Assembly (NCBI GenBank): GCA_033060915.1
Contig: CM065392.1
Location: 21,517,501 to 21,581,500, forward strand
From: Euryodendron excelsum
Taxonomy: Eukaryota > Streptophyta > Magnoliopsida > Ericales > Pentaphylacaceae
Length of the DNA: 64,000 bases
Reading direction: 5' to 3'
In this document: piece by piece, positions 45,418-59,521 of the stretch
Layout of the letters: each line of letters opens with the position of its first letter
Numbering within the stretch: position 1 is the stretch's first letter
The notes under the pieces: generated by a model
Databases searched by the model: none
Seen by the model: only the letters and a program-made list of their open reading frames with translations
Told to the model about the DNA's origin: nothing
Translations under genes and position numbers: made by a program

Positions 45418-48400
45418 ATGCAGGTCAGTTTCAATTGAATCAATAGCTGATTTTGTTAAATTCTTTGTTTTGAAATGTATACAACGCTTGCTTGTACAAG
45501 AACTCTTCATTTGAATCTTTTCTGAAAAAAAATTTCAGATTAGAACAGTACAAGTAGGGAACCTTTCAGATCTAGCCAATGAAAGAGAGATTCATGAATT
45601 TTTCTCATTTTCCGGGGATATAGAACACATTGAGATCCGCCGGTATGTTCTCCTTCATCTTTTGTCCACACACGTACATATATCTATATATACACATACG
45701 TGTATAGATTTCAAATTGAGCCATGTTATGTTTATCACTATTTCGATTTGTTTACTGGGTTCTTATGTTTTGGCTTTGTTAAGTTTTGGGAGTGAATCGA
45801 GTGTTATGCCAAAATTTGGATTGCAGTGATTCAGGGCAATCAAAGACTGCATTCGTTACATTCAAAGATCCGAAAGCTCTTGAAATTGCGCTGTTGTTAT
45901 CGGTAACTCCTCAATTTGTTTCTCTTTCATGTTTATGCATTTCTTGTTTTTCCCAGTTATTACTATTTAGTGTATGTGTATATGCATTTGATTGTACTTC
46001 TTGTGTACAGCATGGTAGGTGTGGGCCTGTGGGGCATGAATATCATCAGACCGTTAACCCTCATAGAAACTAAGATGAAATGGAAGAGAAGATGCTTAAG
46101 AGAAGTCAAACATTAACCTTTATTTAGCCTTTTGTCATAGTTTTTCTTGGTTTCTTTCAAGAACCAAACAGAGAATGAGGTTTAAATAAAGTCTGTTGTT
46201 TAGAGTGTGGATGAGTCATTGTGTAATACACATTATTAGGTTAGATACTTTATAAACTGTGTTTGCATATAAGGGCATGGGTTGTGATAAAAAGGGAAAT
46301 AGATTCAGACATTCAGTTTGAAAGCCAAAGAAAATACACAGTGAGTTTAACATCTAAAGAACAAAGTTTGTAGATTGAATTTTTTCTTGAACTTCATCCT
46401 GCATAATATTTTTTTATTCCTTTTTAAAAAAAGCATGACCTGTTTCGCATGGAAAATAATTTGGTGATTAAAATGTGTTATTGAAGTGTAATATGATGGT
46501 CTAATTAGAATTGGCAATTTTTCCTAATTTGTTTACAATAATTTAGGATGCAGTGGCCAATGTTGTGTCAGTAGTACTTGTGAGGTAAATTGAAGCTTTT
46601 ATATTTATGAATTCCTAGTGTGGAGGAAATATATAATAAAATTACTGCAAAGTTACATGCAGAAATGAGAACAAAGTCATTTTTCTGAACGATATGGTTA
46701 TATAAGTTTAAAGTGGATTATGTTGTCGATGGTGAAGCCAATACTCGAGTTGTTATATTTCTGGTTGTTATTAATGGCTCTATAATTGGAACATTGCTTG
46801 TTGCTTGTAAAGGTTGTTGGCCAGAAATAGCAACCCAAGAGGGGGGTTGAATCAGGATTTTCAAGAATTAAGGCAATAAGACAATAATAATAAGTTCAAA
46901 ACCAATGGAACAGTAGTCTAAGGCAATATGTATATGCAAGCAAGTAATAAGGATGCTATTAATGCAAAACAAAGCATAAGAATGGAGAGACACAGAATTT
47001 TACAAAGGTTCAGGCACAATATGTGGCCTATGTACTCTCTTCCTTGATCCTCTCAAAGGTACTCTCCACTATGTAAAAGCCTTTACACACTTTGCAAGTT
47101 CTTCAAGTGCCCAGCTCACTTCCTTACAAGAGTTCTTCACAAACTCTCAAACCCAGTGATTTTCTCTAAAATCACTCGAACTTACAAGTGCTTTTTCCAA
47201 GCTACACTTAAACTTACAACCTTCCCAAATGTAATGACGAGGTTTGATACAAAGGTAACACTCTCACAAGTGTGAATAAGCAATTTAAAGCTCAAATATA
47301 AAACCCCTAAATATAATGAAAATAGAGCTATGAATATAGTAATTGGATCTTCACTTTCAGCACTTAATTTCTTTGTCTTGATGCTCATACATGAGTTAGG
47401 GATCTTGTATTTATAACTCCCTTTCAATTCCACCCGTTGGAGGTAGTTGTGGTAGCATTTAATGCGAAATCAGCATGTCAAACATTTAAAAATTCAACCA
47501 CTAGCATTCAGGTGTCGACATATAAAGATGTGGTGTCGACACTATTTGTTCTTCTCAGCACTGATTTACTAACTATCTTGAGGCATCGACACTATGAATA
47601 CTTGGCGTCGACACTTATTGCTTCCACAAGTGACTTTATGCTTCTGCTAGTTGGCACCTGAAACTGGTGCCGACAGTTCCTTAGGCTATATTCCGGGCGT
47701 TGCTCACTATCCAAAGGTGTCGGCACCTAAGAACATTGGTGTCGACAAGGTTGTCTTCCTTGTTTGATCAAATCTGCTTCAATAGGTGCCAGCACCTAAA
47801 CTACGTGTCGACAAGACTGTCTTCAACCTTTGATCAATCCTTCTTTCATAGGTGTCGGCACCTGAATTGGGTTTCAACAAGCTTCAAATGAATCTTGCAT
47901 CGTCTTGAATAAGGTGTCAACACTTAAACGGAGTGTTAGCACCTCTGCCCTCAATTTGGTTGATTACTTGCAATCTACCCAAAAGTGTCAATGCCAAAAT
48001 CTTGGGTGTCAACACTTTCTTTATGAATTATCAACCTTCTTCAATTTTGCTCCTTAGGCTTCAGATTCTTCAAGGCTTCTTCTAATTGATCATTTGATGT
48101 TTTCCAGTCTTGAAAATACTTCTTCAAAGTGTATCAAGCAAATTTAGCACCTTCAATCTCTTCGAAATGAAATTATCTCAATAATTTCTTTTGTAGGGTT
48201 CTTCAATCAATCTTCAAATCTCCATGTTAAACTTCCAAAGCTTGCATCATTTTCTCTAATACTTTATTGATCATCTTGAGCATCTTTAGTCTTTTCGAAA
48301 ATAAGATTACCTGAGTAATCCTCTTTTTGGGTACTCAACCAATCAACTCATCAAACTAACTCATCAAACTTATCTTTCAAACACTAATCATCTAATTAAT

Positions 48401-51400
48401 TGAAATTGATTAGTAAACAAAACACATGGCTTTTGTCATCATCAAATCAACACATCTTGTGTTTTTATTCATGATCCTTCTAATTTACCAAGATTTTATT
48501 TTGGCAAAAGGAAGAAATATTTTCTTCATGAATTGTTTGAACCATATGAACCTCAGATGCTAGTGGATGTGTCTTCCTTGCAGAGACAAAGGGTTAAATG
48601 TAATGTAGAAGAATATGTATTTGTGTTTATAGCATTAGGCATGTGTCAACCATGAGATGTTGAGCTTACTTGAGCATGTGTTCGAGCCCACCTTGAGCTT
48701 GAATCAAGCTTAGGGAGGTATATTCTTTTGACAAGCTTGAGCTCGGCTCAGCTCAGCTCAACCACAATATATATTAACCATGATTTTAGTTTTAGGTCCA
48801 ACAATTTTTGAGATATTAAGTATAGACCCAGATTTGCAAAAACAATGTAAATTACCCAAGAAAATTGTGTGAAAATCTGACTTGTTTTAACCTTTGTAGC
48901 ATAGCATAGATTGAGATATGAGAAAGAAAATATAAAAATTATATGAGAAATTTTGTGTCAAATCTGGTGTGTTTTAATATTACAAAACGAACAATATCCA
49001 AACAGAAGAATTTTAATAAGAATTTGAACAATATCCAAATAGATCTTGCAGCTTGCCATTTAATGGCATTTATTAAGTTCTTATTTCCCATGATCCAATG
49101 CTTCTCAAGGTAGAAGATGAATTAAAAAGGTAAGAAAGCTAGTTGAGGGAATGAGAAAATTAGGGGTGGAGAAGATGAGGAGAAAAAGATAGGGGTGGCT
49201 TGGTTTTCAAAAAAGTCCTACTTGTATGTTTTTTAGCTTCGACTATTACATCATTGGTGCATCTAAAGGATGTCAATGTTGCAATATGTTTGTATGAGAA
49301 CCATGAAGGGAACTTGTATGAAATACTATTGTTCATGACCCAGCTGAGTCAAGATTGGGCCTGTTTGGCCTTGCTTTACTAATGACTTTGATAATGGGGC
49401 TCAAGATTTGTTCAGTAATAAATAATATGAGATTAGATGAGCTCATTTCCGATGCGAGCTTGAGCTGTTCATGAACTGCTTTGCGTGTTACGGGGTCACA
49501 TTTGGGACTAAACTTTTATAGGGATTGTGATGGAGGGTTGTGGATGTATTATCGGCACAGATTTCCCCTTACCTATCCTTTCCTTTGTAATCCTCTCTTC
49601 TCTTTTCTTCTCCTTCCTTTCAGCTACTTCCCAGCATGAATTCCCACACAAAAACACTGATGAGGCACTGTAGCAGAAGTTTGGTTTTTGTTCAACATGA
49701 TTGCTTGGAATCAGAATTCTATGGGACACAAATTACCATGGCATGTAGGCCCATAGGCATGAATTGTCAATTCATGCTCTCTCTTGACTTTGCAAGAGCT
49801 TCTTTTCATCCATAAGATCCATTTACTTGTTTTATAACAAGTTTCGTACAATTTTTGTCAGAGCAGCTTTGGCAGTTGCCAGAACAGTACATAAGTGTGC
49901 AATACTTCGGATAGTTTTACCTTTTTGGCAAATGCCCTATTGCCCCGGCAATAAGGCTGGCCCTTTTGAAAGTTTTATTAGTTTCAACCTCAAAATTGGT
50001 TAACAATTTGTGTTTTTTGTTTTTCCAATTTTTTATTTTGGGGTCTCATCTCAAGAAACTTGAGTTCAGAATAATCTAACATGAGAATCATATAATGTCT
50101 CATTTAGACTGAATTATGGCGTGTTTCTTTTGTTCCACTTATTTTTTTCCCCCTTTTGAAGCTTGGCTTCAACAAAACTTATTGAGCCCAAAATTTAGCT
50201 TGAGAAAATTAAGGAGGATTGAATTTCTTTGGTAGTGTTATGTGCTGTTTTAATGTTAGCACTTTAATGGCAGTTCTGAAAGTGTTTAATTCTGTTTCCT
50301 GTTTTTGCAAGTTTGTTAGATACTCTAAACCATCCTCTTCTTTGAATGTCGATGTTCTATAGGGTTTTATGATGTGCCAATTTGGTATCTTTTTTGGTTC
50401 TTTGTTTCTTTTATTTTTTGTCCCCTTGCAGATAAAAGGTATCCAGTAGGACCAGTACATTATGTTGTATATTTGGCTTTTCTGAGCACCTAAGTTTTCA
50501 AGAGCATGAAGTATAGGTGTTGTAGAGGGCTTGTGTTTGCCTCCTTTTGCTTGACATTAAAACTTAACACCTGATCTATCCTTGCTACAAAATAAACAAG
50601 ACAAACAAGAAATCTGAAGTCAACCCATAAAAGCATTTTGAGACAGGCAGAATTGTTAGAAGCATCCGTGCATGCCATTGTTTGCTCTCTATGTATGTGC
50701 ATATAAATATGTAGCATGCATAAATGTATTTAGAGAGAGAGAGAGACTAATATAATTGAATCAGTTGAAACTTAATTTATAAAGTCCCTTGTACAACTCG
50801 AACTTAAAATAAATGTGAATTAGGATTTAGAACCCTACTGATTACTATGGACAGTTTCCTTTGGACAAAAATCCTCCTTGGTTGTTGGTGCTCACTGCCC
50901 TAATTTTAAGCTTTTTCTTTTTGGATAAATAAACCAACCCAGTTTTAGGCTTTAAAACATATTACATTTGGTTAGTTACTTTATAAATACAGCATAATGT
51001 GCTTTACGTATGAAGGGTCTTCATGGTGATGCAGATCAGAATGGCGCAAGTGGACATTTGCAGCATAGAGTGGTCACTTGTGCCTTGCACATCTTTTAGT
51101 TGATAGTTCTCTTGCAGTCAGTTCTGCCCCAAGATAGGAAACATCAAAACAAAATTTGACCACATTGCTTCTTTGTCCCTGGTTGAAGAACCCAATGTGA
51201 CTGGTGTTGTGATGTATTTCCTTTAGAGCAGTTCATATTGACGGGAGATTTTCAGTGCCCAATGCTGTAAAATTGTTGTCCTTGCAAAGGAGTTTTGAAC
51301 GAACTCAATGATGGGAAAGAATTTTGTTGAAAGTTCAGGTTGTGTTTAATTAAATTTCACAAATAACTTTGTTCCAAGAAACTCATAGGAGATAAAAGGA

Positions 51401-54400
51401 AAATGAAAGAGATTTTGGAAATGGAAGTGTTTGGGCGGCATGTTATTTGCTGTCTTCTTCTTTGTAGCCTATAAAGTACCATGTCGGACACCCGACAATT
51501 GGACTTCTTAGTAAGGGTATGGAATGGACATATGTCCGACCTTTATTGTTTTGTATTCACCTAACAAAAATGTTTAGTAATTTGGATTTACTATAAGCGT
51601 AGAACTCCCATATTATGCATGAAATGCTCTATATCAACTTGTGAACACTATTTTATCCTAAAAATATAAAAGAAATATATTAAGAAATATGAATATCTTG
51701 TCTTATCTTAGTGTCCTTAAAGATGGAAATTAGACGAATTCGACAATTAGACACACCCACACCCGACATCTCAACCTGAATCCATGTAACATAGTTTGCA
51801 GCTACTTTCATTTTAGAACACTGGAACCAAGTACTTCCGAAAAATATTTCAGACTATACCCTATGATGGTGATTTTTTTTAAAGTAAAATTATGCATCTT
51901 ATCCAATTATGTAGAAAGAATTCGTTCCGGGCAATAATTTAGGACACCAGTATAGCAGGCAAATACCCTCCAACAGATGTGGTGTACTTTGCAGTTTTTT
52001 TAATTGTTCTGTCTTCATGATGTTAGTCTTTGTCATAGTATTATTGTCAAGCGGAACTATTTTTTGGGTGATTGGCAATTATCTATATTTTATACTTGCA
52101 GAAGACATGTGGAACCTTCTGGTTATCAAGAGTGGTGAATTTATATTTTCTGTGCATCTTGCAGGGAGCAACAATTGTGGACCAAATTGTTAGTATAACT
52201 GCAGCTGAGAACTATGTTCCAAAAGCTGAGATTAGGGTGACTCCATTTCCAACCTCTTCAATCCCTTTCCTAGTCCTTTAATTAAAATTATTATTATGCA
52301 AGTGCAATTCCTGCAGGAAGTAAGGATTGTGGACAATGCTGTGAGCGAGGCTCCTGAAAATATTTCACCAAGTACTGAGGTAGTTGGATAACACTTTCAT
52401 AAAAACAACCTTCTAGCACATTGTGGATTCCAAGTATTGTTACGTGTGCTTCAGAGAATGTCTGGTAAAAAAAAAAAGCATCTGAACACTTGTCATAGGA
52501 GGGCTTGTGGATGCAACTTGGATTCCGCATCTTGAGTGATACCCTGTTTGAGGCTAAATTGTTGAAACCGAAAGGAATAATCTCAAATTTCACCTCTTTT
52601 CACGCTACCCTATGATACCTTATGTTAAGATCTGTAGGGCAGATTGTGACTGTTTCCTCCTCAAAACAGGAGGACCTGTAGCAATATCTTCTCCACCAGC
52701 ATTCATGATGACATCCACGAAGTTAAGCGTGGAATGATCTATGTTGGCCCTTAATTTTTCTTGAATTAGTAAATTATGGTTGATTCTATTGGTGCCTTAA
52801 ATTTATGTTGCTAATCTTATGACTTAAGGATGATTTGTCTGTGCTAGCAGGTGAAATCTAGTTCTCCTAGCAATGGAAGCGTGTATGTTAGTAAAGCTCA
52901 AGATGTTGTTTCCAGTATGCTAGCAAAAGGTTCAGCTATGGGACAAGATGCCATGAACAAGGCTAAAGCATTTGACGAGAAGCACCAGTTGACAGCCAAT
53001 GCATCTGCAAAAGTCATTTCCTTTGATAGGAGAGTTGGGCTTACAGAGAAACTAACAGTTGGGATTTCAGTTGTGAACGAGAAAGTGAAGTCTGTGGATC
53101 AAAAGCTTCAGGTGTCAGATAAAACTATGGCTGCATTGATGGCAGCAGAGAGGAAACTAAACGACACAGGATCAGCTGTCAAATCAAGCAGGTGTGAAAA
53201 ATCTTCCTTGTATCACTATCTTCTGGTTTTTTTGTTTGCAGCGATATCCTGTTTAGCACCTACTGACTCTACTCCATGCATCCCACTTTCGGAGGCATTG
53301 CTCCTTACATTAACAATGTTCCCGAAAACAAAATAAAATTATTAAAGAGCGCAAGTTTGTCCCAGGATGATAGGAGCCAGTTTTCCTGTCTGCTATATTC
53401 ATGACATGAATCCAATGTTGTCAACAATCTCCATCAAAACAAAAGATGCTCCAGGAAGGACTTATCCAGTTATGAATCTACCGATTTGTTGCATTGGACA
53501 TCATGTCTTTAATGATATGACGTAGAATTTGTGAACAACGAAAAGTTGAAACTATCTCTTTAGTTGATTTAGGCAGAGGAATTGTCTTCATAGGGAGAGA
53601 TTTACCATGAATACCAAAATCTATCAGATAAGACTCTTTATGAATGTGCATGACTCGGTTTTCCTTTAAAAGAAAGTGAAGCTTTCAGAAGTATTTTGCT
53701 ACCTTTATTATCATCATAATTATATTGAAAATAAGCTACTGATAATTCAACAGCAGTTGTGGCATATGAAGTGTTACAGTTAGAGGATTAATTGTTGTCC
53801 AAGCAAGCCAAAGTAATGATTCACTTGCATGTAATGATGTGGCTTCTTATAGAATGAAGGGACTCTTTTTGGCCTCCATAATTTCTTTCTGGTTTATTTG
53901 TATCTCGTGACCTTTTTGAGATGATTGTTTTGTGGAACCTTGTTCTTCAAAAAGAAAAAGGTGGAACCTCGCCAGATTGACTTGGTCTCCAGAACTTCTT
54001 TCACGATTGTTTGTATTTGGTGACCTTTTTGAATGGTGTTTGACTTTTGTCTAACCTTGTCAGTCAAAAAAAGAGGGTGCAATCTTACCAGATTGACTTT
54101 TGGGAGGAGCTGAGGTTGCTCCCCAAGTGCTTCTGCAGGAAGCTGTAATGCAAATGTTTTTATGCTCACCAGATCCTCTTCTAAAAAGCTCTGGTCTATT
54201 TGGTCCCCTAATGAATACCTACATCTTGGGGTTGAACTAATAAAAGCTATGTTGAATGAGGCCTCGTTCACCATGTGATGGGAGAGGAGACAGAAAACTC
54301 TATGATGTCAGCATTTCTACTGTTTGGTTATGCAAAGAACAGAGAAATGAATAGAACACTGTGATTGGAGAAGAAAATAAATGCCTCTGGACCCACAAAA

Positions 54401-55665
54401 ACTGTTACCTAAAGGTCAGGCTGTAGAGGTGATTTCAAAAGAAGGACAACATTTAAGCACAATTTATTGACTGCACAAAAAATAATGTACTCTATTGCGT
54501 AAAAGAGCTGGGATGGCCCTTTCTGTTCCCCCTTCTCTTTCCTTAAACCAACTAACGAGTCTCTTCTCCCCATTAGTTTATCTTTCGTTTGACGAACCAA
54601 ATGTAGGATCGATATTGTGCCTAATTGAGTTGCACCTCATCCACCATCTTCTGCTCTGGACTCTACAGTTTGTTCCTTGATTATTTTCTAGTCTCTCTTC
54701 TAGGCCTGCTTTGTTATCAATCTAGGTCTGCTTTATTGCTTATTGTACTTGTATATGCAATATAGCAGAAGAGGATTATGGATTATATCGCTAAAACCTA
54801 TACAATTAACTATGTTTGGGGCTGGTCAGGTATGTGACTGCAGGAACATCTTGGTTCAATGGTGCGTTCAGTAAAGTGGCAAAGGCTGGGCAGGTTGCGG
54901 GTACAAAAACAAGAGAGAAATGGAATTTGGCTGTATCAAATTTGACTGCAAAGGTGTGGTGTTTATTTTTTCCCCCTCTGTTTCTTATGCCATTTTTCCT
55001 TAGATTTTATCTTTGCCTTTTTGTCTGACTGGGTTGAAAGTCTGTAGGCTAAGAAATATTGCCCACAAAGCCTCATCTTTAACACCTCTTACTACATCAA
55101 GGAACAAAATTTCCATTTATTTCCACCGAAACAGCCGAAACGTTTTCGTTTTCTAAGGGACCGAAACGAAACAGTATTATTACAATTAAAATACACTGAA
55201 ACATAGAAAAATACATCAAAACACAATGATATATACTTAAACAATAAGTTGTATTAACCCCAATTTAAAATTTTTATAAAAGGTGTACAATTTTTATACA
55301 AAAGATTGTATTTTACTATTTTAATATTTGTCACTTTTGAAATGTTTCCGGAACATTCCGAAACATTTCTAAAATATTTCTGAAACGTTTCCGTTTCTGA
55401 GCCAACCAAAAAGACCCCTCGAAATGAAATTTTGATTCTTGCACTACATATGGCCTTTATTGAAGCTTTAGTTGTTATTTATTTTAATATATAATTATTA
55501 TAGGCATTGCTGCCACTGGCAGCCATTTAATCCCGCTGCAAGTGCCACGAGGGCACTGTTACAGCCATTAAAACCTTTATCATGTTGTCCAGGTATCAAG
55601 TGTTCCCTGCCTGCTGCTTACTAGGTTAACTTTGTTATTTTGTGACACCGATGTCATTATTGGGA

Positions 55666-55697
<32 letters not shown>

Positions 55698-55773
55698 GAG
55701 GTGAACCCCTAAATTCAAGCTTGGTTGCTAACTACTGTTGTCATGAATGCAGGATCCTCCAATTGCTGTATAA
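45418..55773 (+). CDS. BPA1-like RRM protein (binding partner of ACD11 family)
   Basis: Eight coding exons with GT-AG introns: 45418-45423, 45539-45642, 45827-45902, 52165-52236, 52317-52379, 52851-53191, 54830-54953 and 55753-55773. Phases are consistent and give 268 residues. The first exon codes only Met-Gln. An RRM spans about residues 4-80, with RNP2 VQVGNL and an RNP1-like KTAFVTFK, then GATIVDQIVSI. A helical middle region follows (AQDVVSSMLAKGSAMGQDAM, DEKHQLTANASAKV, KVKSVDQKLQVSDKT). The tail has YVTAGTSWFNGAFSKVAKA and ends in DPPIAV. This order is typical of the BPA1/BPL proteins, which in Arabidopsis bind the lipid-transfer protein ACD11 and influence defence and ROS. The RRM lacks some aromatic RNA-contacting residues, so RNA binding is uncertain. 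No lesions seen. Intron 3 is 6.3 kb and contains an LTR. Confidence 0.88.
46815..48452 (-). mobile_element. LTR (solo or truncated), Sirevirus-like, in intron 3
   Basis: On the minus strand it runs from TGTTGATTTGATGATGACA to …TTGCTATTTCTGGCCAACA. It is related to the solo LTR at 822-2189 (shared 'gatgatgacaaaa' start and pyrimidine block 'aaccccc' end). A TATA-like box (gttataaatacaag, minus) is at about 47404-47416. Fourteen copies of a GTGTCGACACC-like palindrome fill 47510-48016. I could not find a matching target duplication (AAGGT versus CATCT), so one end may be wrong or rearranged. It lies antisense within the BPA1-like intron. Confidence 0.75.
47510..48016. repeat. Palindrome cluster GGTGTCGACACY
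   Basis: About fourteen imperfect copies of a 10-12-bp palindrome occur, for example at 47511, 47532, 47604, 47715, 47738, 47806, 47851, 47911 and 48006. Several contain the exact CpG core GTCGAC. They vary in spacing (about 20-60 bp) and are mostly degraded by C-to-T type changes. Confidence 0.8.
50731..50746. repeat. (GA)n microsatellite in intron 3
   Basis: About eight GA units within the long intron of the BPA1-like gene. Confidence 0.8.
55666..55692. repeat. (CT)n microsatellite in last intron
   Basis: About thirteen CT units, 60 bases before the final BPA1-like exon. Confidence 0.85.
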
Positions 55774-57912
55774 ACCAGGAATAATTTTGCCAGCAAGTTC
55801 CTTAGTTTTCTTGTCATGGATTGACATAATCGTGTCTCGATCTCAAATCTTTGAATGATAGTGTGGGATCTTTATTTGAAGTTGTAGCCTTCGTGTTGGT
55901 GTGGACAAATTGTGCAAGACCTATGTGCGCCATTTGCCTTTGATACCTTTTATGGGTTTTTTCCCCCTCTTTAGTGGTTATGTGATTCAATTTATTAGTT
56001 TATTTTATTTTTCTTCAAAACCCAGGGTATTATTGGAGATGAGTTGTGTAATTTCAGTGTGTAACATTGGCCTTTACATCTTCAAGGAAATGAATTTGAT
56101 GAAAAATGGTATTATTTCTGTCAGGACTGCAATTCAATTCCCTGCTCTTCCCACCCCTATCCCCTTCTTTTCTTTTTCGTTTTCTTTTTCTTTTGGGGGT
56201 AATTTTCTTTTTTCTCATTCTTTTTTTTCCCTTCTTTCATGAGGCTATGTTTGTGTTGTGGGATAAGAATGACGGGATAAGGGCAGTTATCCATGGGGCC
56301 CGCAATCTTGTGTGTGATAGTGGATAAATAATCCGAGCAATGTGCCATATTTCTGAAAGGAAAATACTATTATTCTATAATATTTATACAAATAATGTGG
56401 CAGTGGCATTTTATAAATAGGAGCCACTATTATTGGTATTTTGTTTCTAAGTGATTGACTTTTATTTAATTATATTATTCTGGTAATAAAATTAGTATGA
56501 ATTTTTTGTTGTATAGCATTATTCTTTTTGAAATGGAGTATTGCTATTCTATTATGTGTGTCATACCATATGTCGGATAAATTATTTGATATAGTGTTAA
56601 CACAATTCAAAGCTAAAAAGTGCACGGTCTACACCTTATCTCGTCCTTTACATGAGGTTAGTTTAGTGATAGTAACGTTCTATAACGCTTTCACATATGC
56701 CATGAAGTCATATAGTTTTAACTTGACTTCTAAAAAAAACTCAATATTACTTAACCATTGGACTTTTTTTTGTTTGCCTCTTGTCCCCTTTTCTTAGGGC
56801 AAGGTTTTGAAAGGGTGTGATCAATTAATCAGATCTAACACAATTCTCAATCATGAAATTTGGGCAACCAAGGGAAGGTAACTAGCTCATTTTAGGCAGG
56901 GTAGTGAGTGACAATTCATATTCCAAGGACAGGTACAGTGGTGCTACTTGTGCATGATATATGGCTGAGCCGAGGGCATTTTTAATCCATAATCTGCAGA
57001 ATATTCCTGATCTGATCTTATATTATTGGAGTGGAGACCTTGCCAAGTTGCTTGGGAGTCTCACAGCCTCTCTAAATATTTTGTTTTGTGAATGAAAGCC
57101 AAAAATGAGTCTTGGCTGTTGCATTCTAATTTCTCAGCAATCTAGAAGTTGTCAAAGCTGACTTTTGCAAGTATGGGCTGCTTTTAATCAGCTAGTTGTT
57201 GTAACTTAAATTTTTAGTCTTTTATTAAATATTTTTTTTTATGAACTTTTAGTTTAAACTTTTGATTTTGGATGTCGAGGAAGCTATGTAAGGTAGGGTC
57301 CTTTGGACCCACCTTTAGAGGGTATACCCCAGAGGCACAAGAAACCTCAATCCCACACCCCACGTAAGATGCAAGATTGGAATCGGCACTTGTCATGTGG
57401 GAAGCAAACTCACCACTGCGGATGGCCTGCGGGGGCCTCTTTTGACATTTTACTAAAAAGTAAAACTAAAAGCTAATAGAAAGGGCGAAATCGGTTAAGA
57501 AACCTAGTCCAAACGAGGCTTTAAGTCCACACCAAACACTCTTCGAATTATTCACAACTTTGAATAGATTTTAATTCTTTACATTGGAAGCCAAACTGTC
57601 CTTGTTGGTTTTGCTGTGGATTGCTTACAATGCCCCTTGTTAACAGCTAATTTTTGTAATAGTTGAATGTTAGCTGACTATAGACAAAGGTAAAGTACCT
57701 TGGAAGTTTAAGCAGATTATTCAAATTGCCTATCCAGGTTGGATAACTTGAAAATGAATGGAATCAATAGAGAATATCACGTGTTGACAATTTTATTATT
57801 ATTACGATTATTGCAATCCACCTTGAAATAAAAAAGTTCCCTATTGCAGATTTCAAGTTTTCTTTAATATTACAGTTAGTACTGTCAATGGCTGGCCACA
57901 AGTCAATTTTAG

Positions 57913-57947
<35 letters not shown>

Positions 57948-59521
57948 ATAAAGAATATGATTATATTACTTATATATGTCACACACAATTGCCTATGTGC
58001 AAATTTCAGTTGTATGTGGCCCTGCGCTACAATGCCCTTTAGTAAGTACTTTCGGGTTGGCTCTAATAACATTTGTTATAGGTCGGTTTCATACCAAACA
58101 AACTAGTTGCATTTAAAATTTTTCATACCCGCTTATATGCCTAGTACCTCCCAGTATACGATCGTGCTACCATGACACTTAGTATAGCTCATAATATCAG
58201 AACAAACTAACAGTGAATATCCCAAAAGTGATGAAGTTTAATTTCATTGGTGAAAACCTGAGAAGAAGTTCAAGGCATATGATATATTTAGTTTTTGGTT
58301 CTCTCTCTCTCTCTCTTAAAAAATTTAGAAATGGAAGTGACACAAAGTTTTGAAAGTATTGTAATTCTGGGATTGTTAGTTTCTTGAATACAAGCCATTT
58401 GAAAAAAAAAAAAAATTCTTTCCTTATATTTTTTAAACAGTTTTCCCAAACTCAACCTCCATGTCATTTTTAATTTTTATGTCTTTGAGAAAAAAGAAAG
58501 TTCTTGAAAAACACGAAAATAGGAAGGAATTTAGAGACAGAAAAACACTACATAAGTACATCACAATGTAAAAACAAATAAGACGTTTTTAGAGACTGTG
58601 CTTGGATGAAAAAAAATCCTATGGTTACGTAGTACTGAATTTTTAATATTCATTCATATTAAGTAATGACATGTGATGTTTTATTACATCAACAATAATA
58701 ATTTGTTACAAATAAAGAGACTTTAACAAAAAAAAATACTGTATAGTAAAATTTGATATACATAAATATCAAAAAAAAAAAACTCAACATTACTTAACCA
58801 ATTGACTTTTTCCTACTTGGACTATGCTTATTAGTTGTTGCTCTCAGTTTTATTATGTCGATTTTACTCATTCCCCTTGTATTATAACTGGGCAAACAAA
58901 AATTTTATTATTTTCTTGCTAAGCTAGTTGTAGTTATTTTATTTAACAGTTTCATAGGGGTAGTTTTGTCCACCAAAAACCAAAAGATGGCTTAGTCTAC
59001 CAATATTGATAATTTTCAAAAATTTTATCCTGTAATAGTAAAATCTATATATTACCATTTTTTTTTTGGGTAAAAATCCATTTTTCAAAAAGAAGAAATT
59101 TGTCTAAATCAATCTTTTCATATTATTTTAACGGCACTACACTGAATGCAAACTTGTTTTATTTTATTTTTATAGTTGTGAGAATTAAATAAACATTACA
59201 TACCAAGAAAAAGAATTAAACAGGCCTTACTATAATTTTGAGAATTTGATTTTGAAATATAAAATCATGCTCAACAAATTATATACAAGAAAAAAAAAAA
59301 CTTAGTATATTTTCTTTGGATGCAGGTAATATAATTGTATTAGGAGTTAGTCATAATAAATTGTATGATTATTTACCCATTTCATGAGTATTGACTTTAT
59401 GCTATATTTTAATTTTGAATTTGTGGAGGGAATAAAAAAGAGAAGTAAAAAGAAATGTAGTGAAAGCAACTAAAATTTTGCCCTTTTTCGTTTGGCTAAG
59501 GAAAACAAAAAGAAAGAGATG
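55774..59521. other. BPA1-like 3' UTR and intergenic AT-rich DNA
   Basis: The first few hundred bases after the TAA are presumably 3' UTR. Beyond that I see no gene. A short near-duplicate ('actcaatattacttaacca') is shared by 56741 and 58781, perhaps from small transposons. Microsatellites lie at 57914-57940 (AT) and 58300-58316 (CT). Confidence 0.5.
57914..57940. repeat. (AT)n microsatellite
   Basis: About thirteen AT units followed by an imperfect 'gtatata' tail. Confidence 0.9.

Noticed and set aside
46810..48457. Target duplication for the intron LTR
   Set aside because: AAGGT on the left does not match CATCT on the right, and shifting the borders gave no match.
54954..55028. Extension of the BPA1-like exon 7 past AAG
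   Set aside because: The frame stays open to 55028, but GTGTGG is a good donor and the family ends DPPIAV, found at 55753 after a clear acceptor.
55501..55560. Alternative last exon 'GCATTGCTGCC' after 'attatag'
   Set aside because: It gives a short non-family tail ending in TAA; the exon at 55753 fits better. It could be an alternative splice form.
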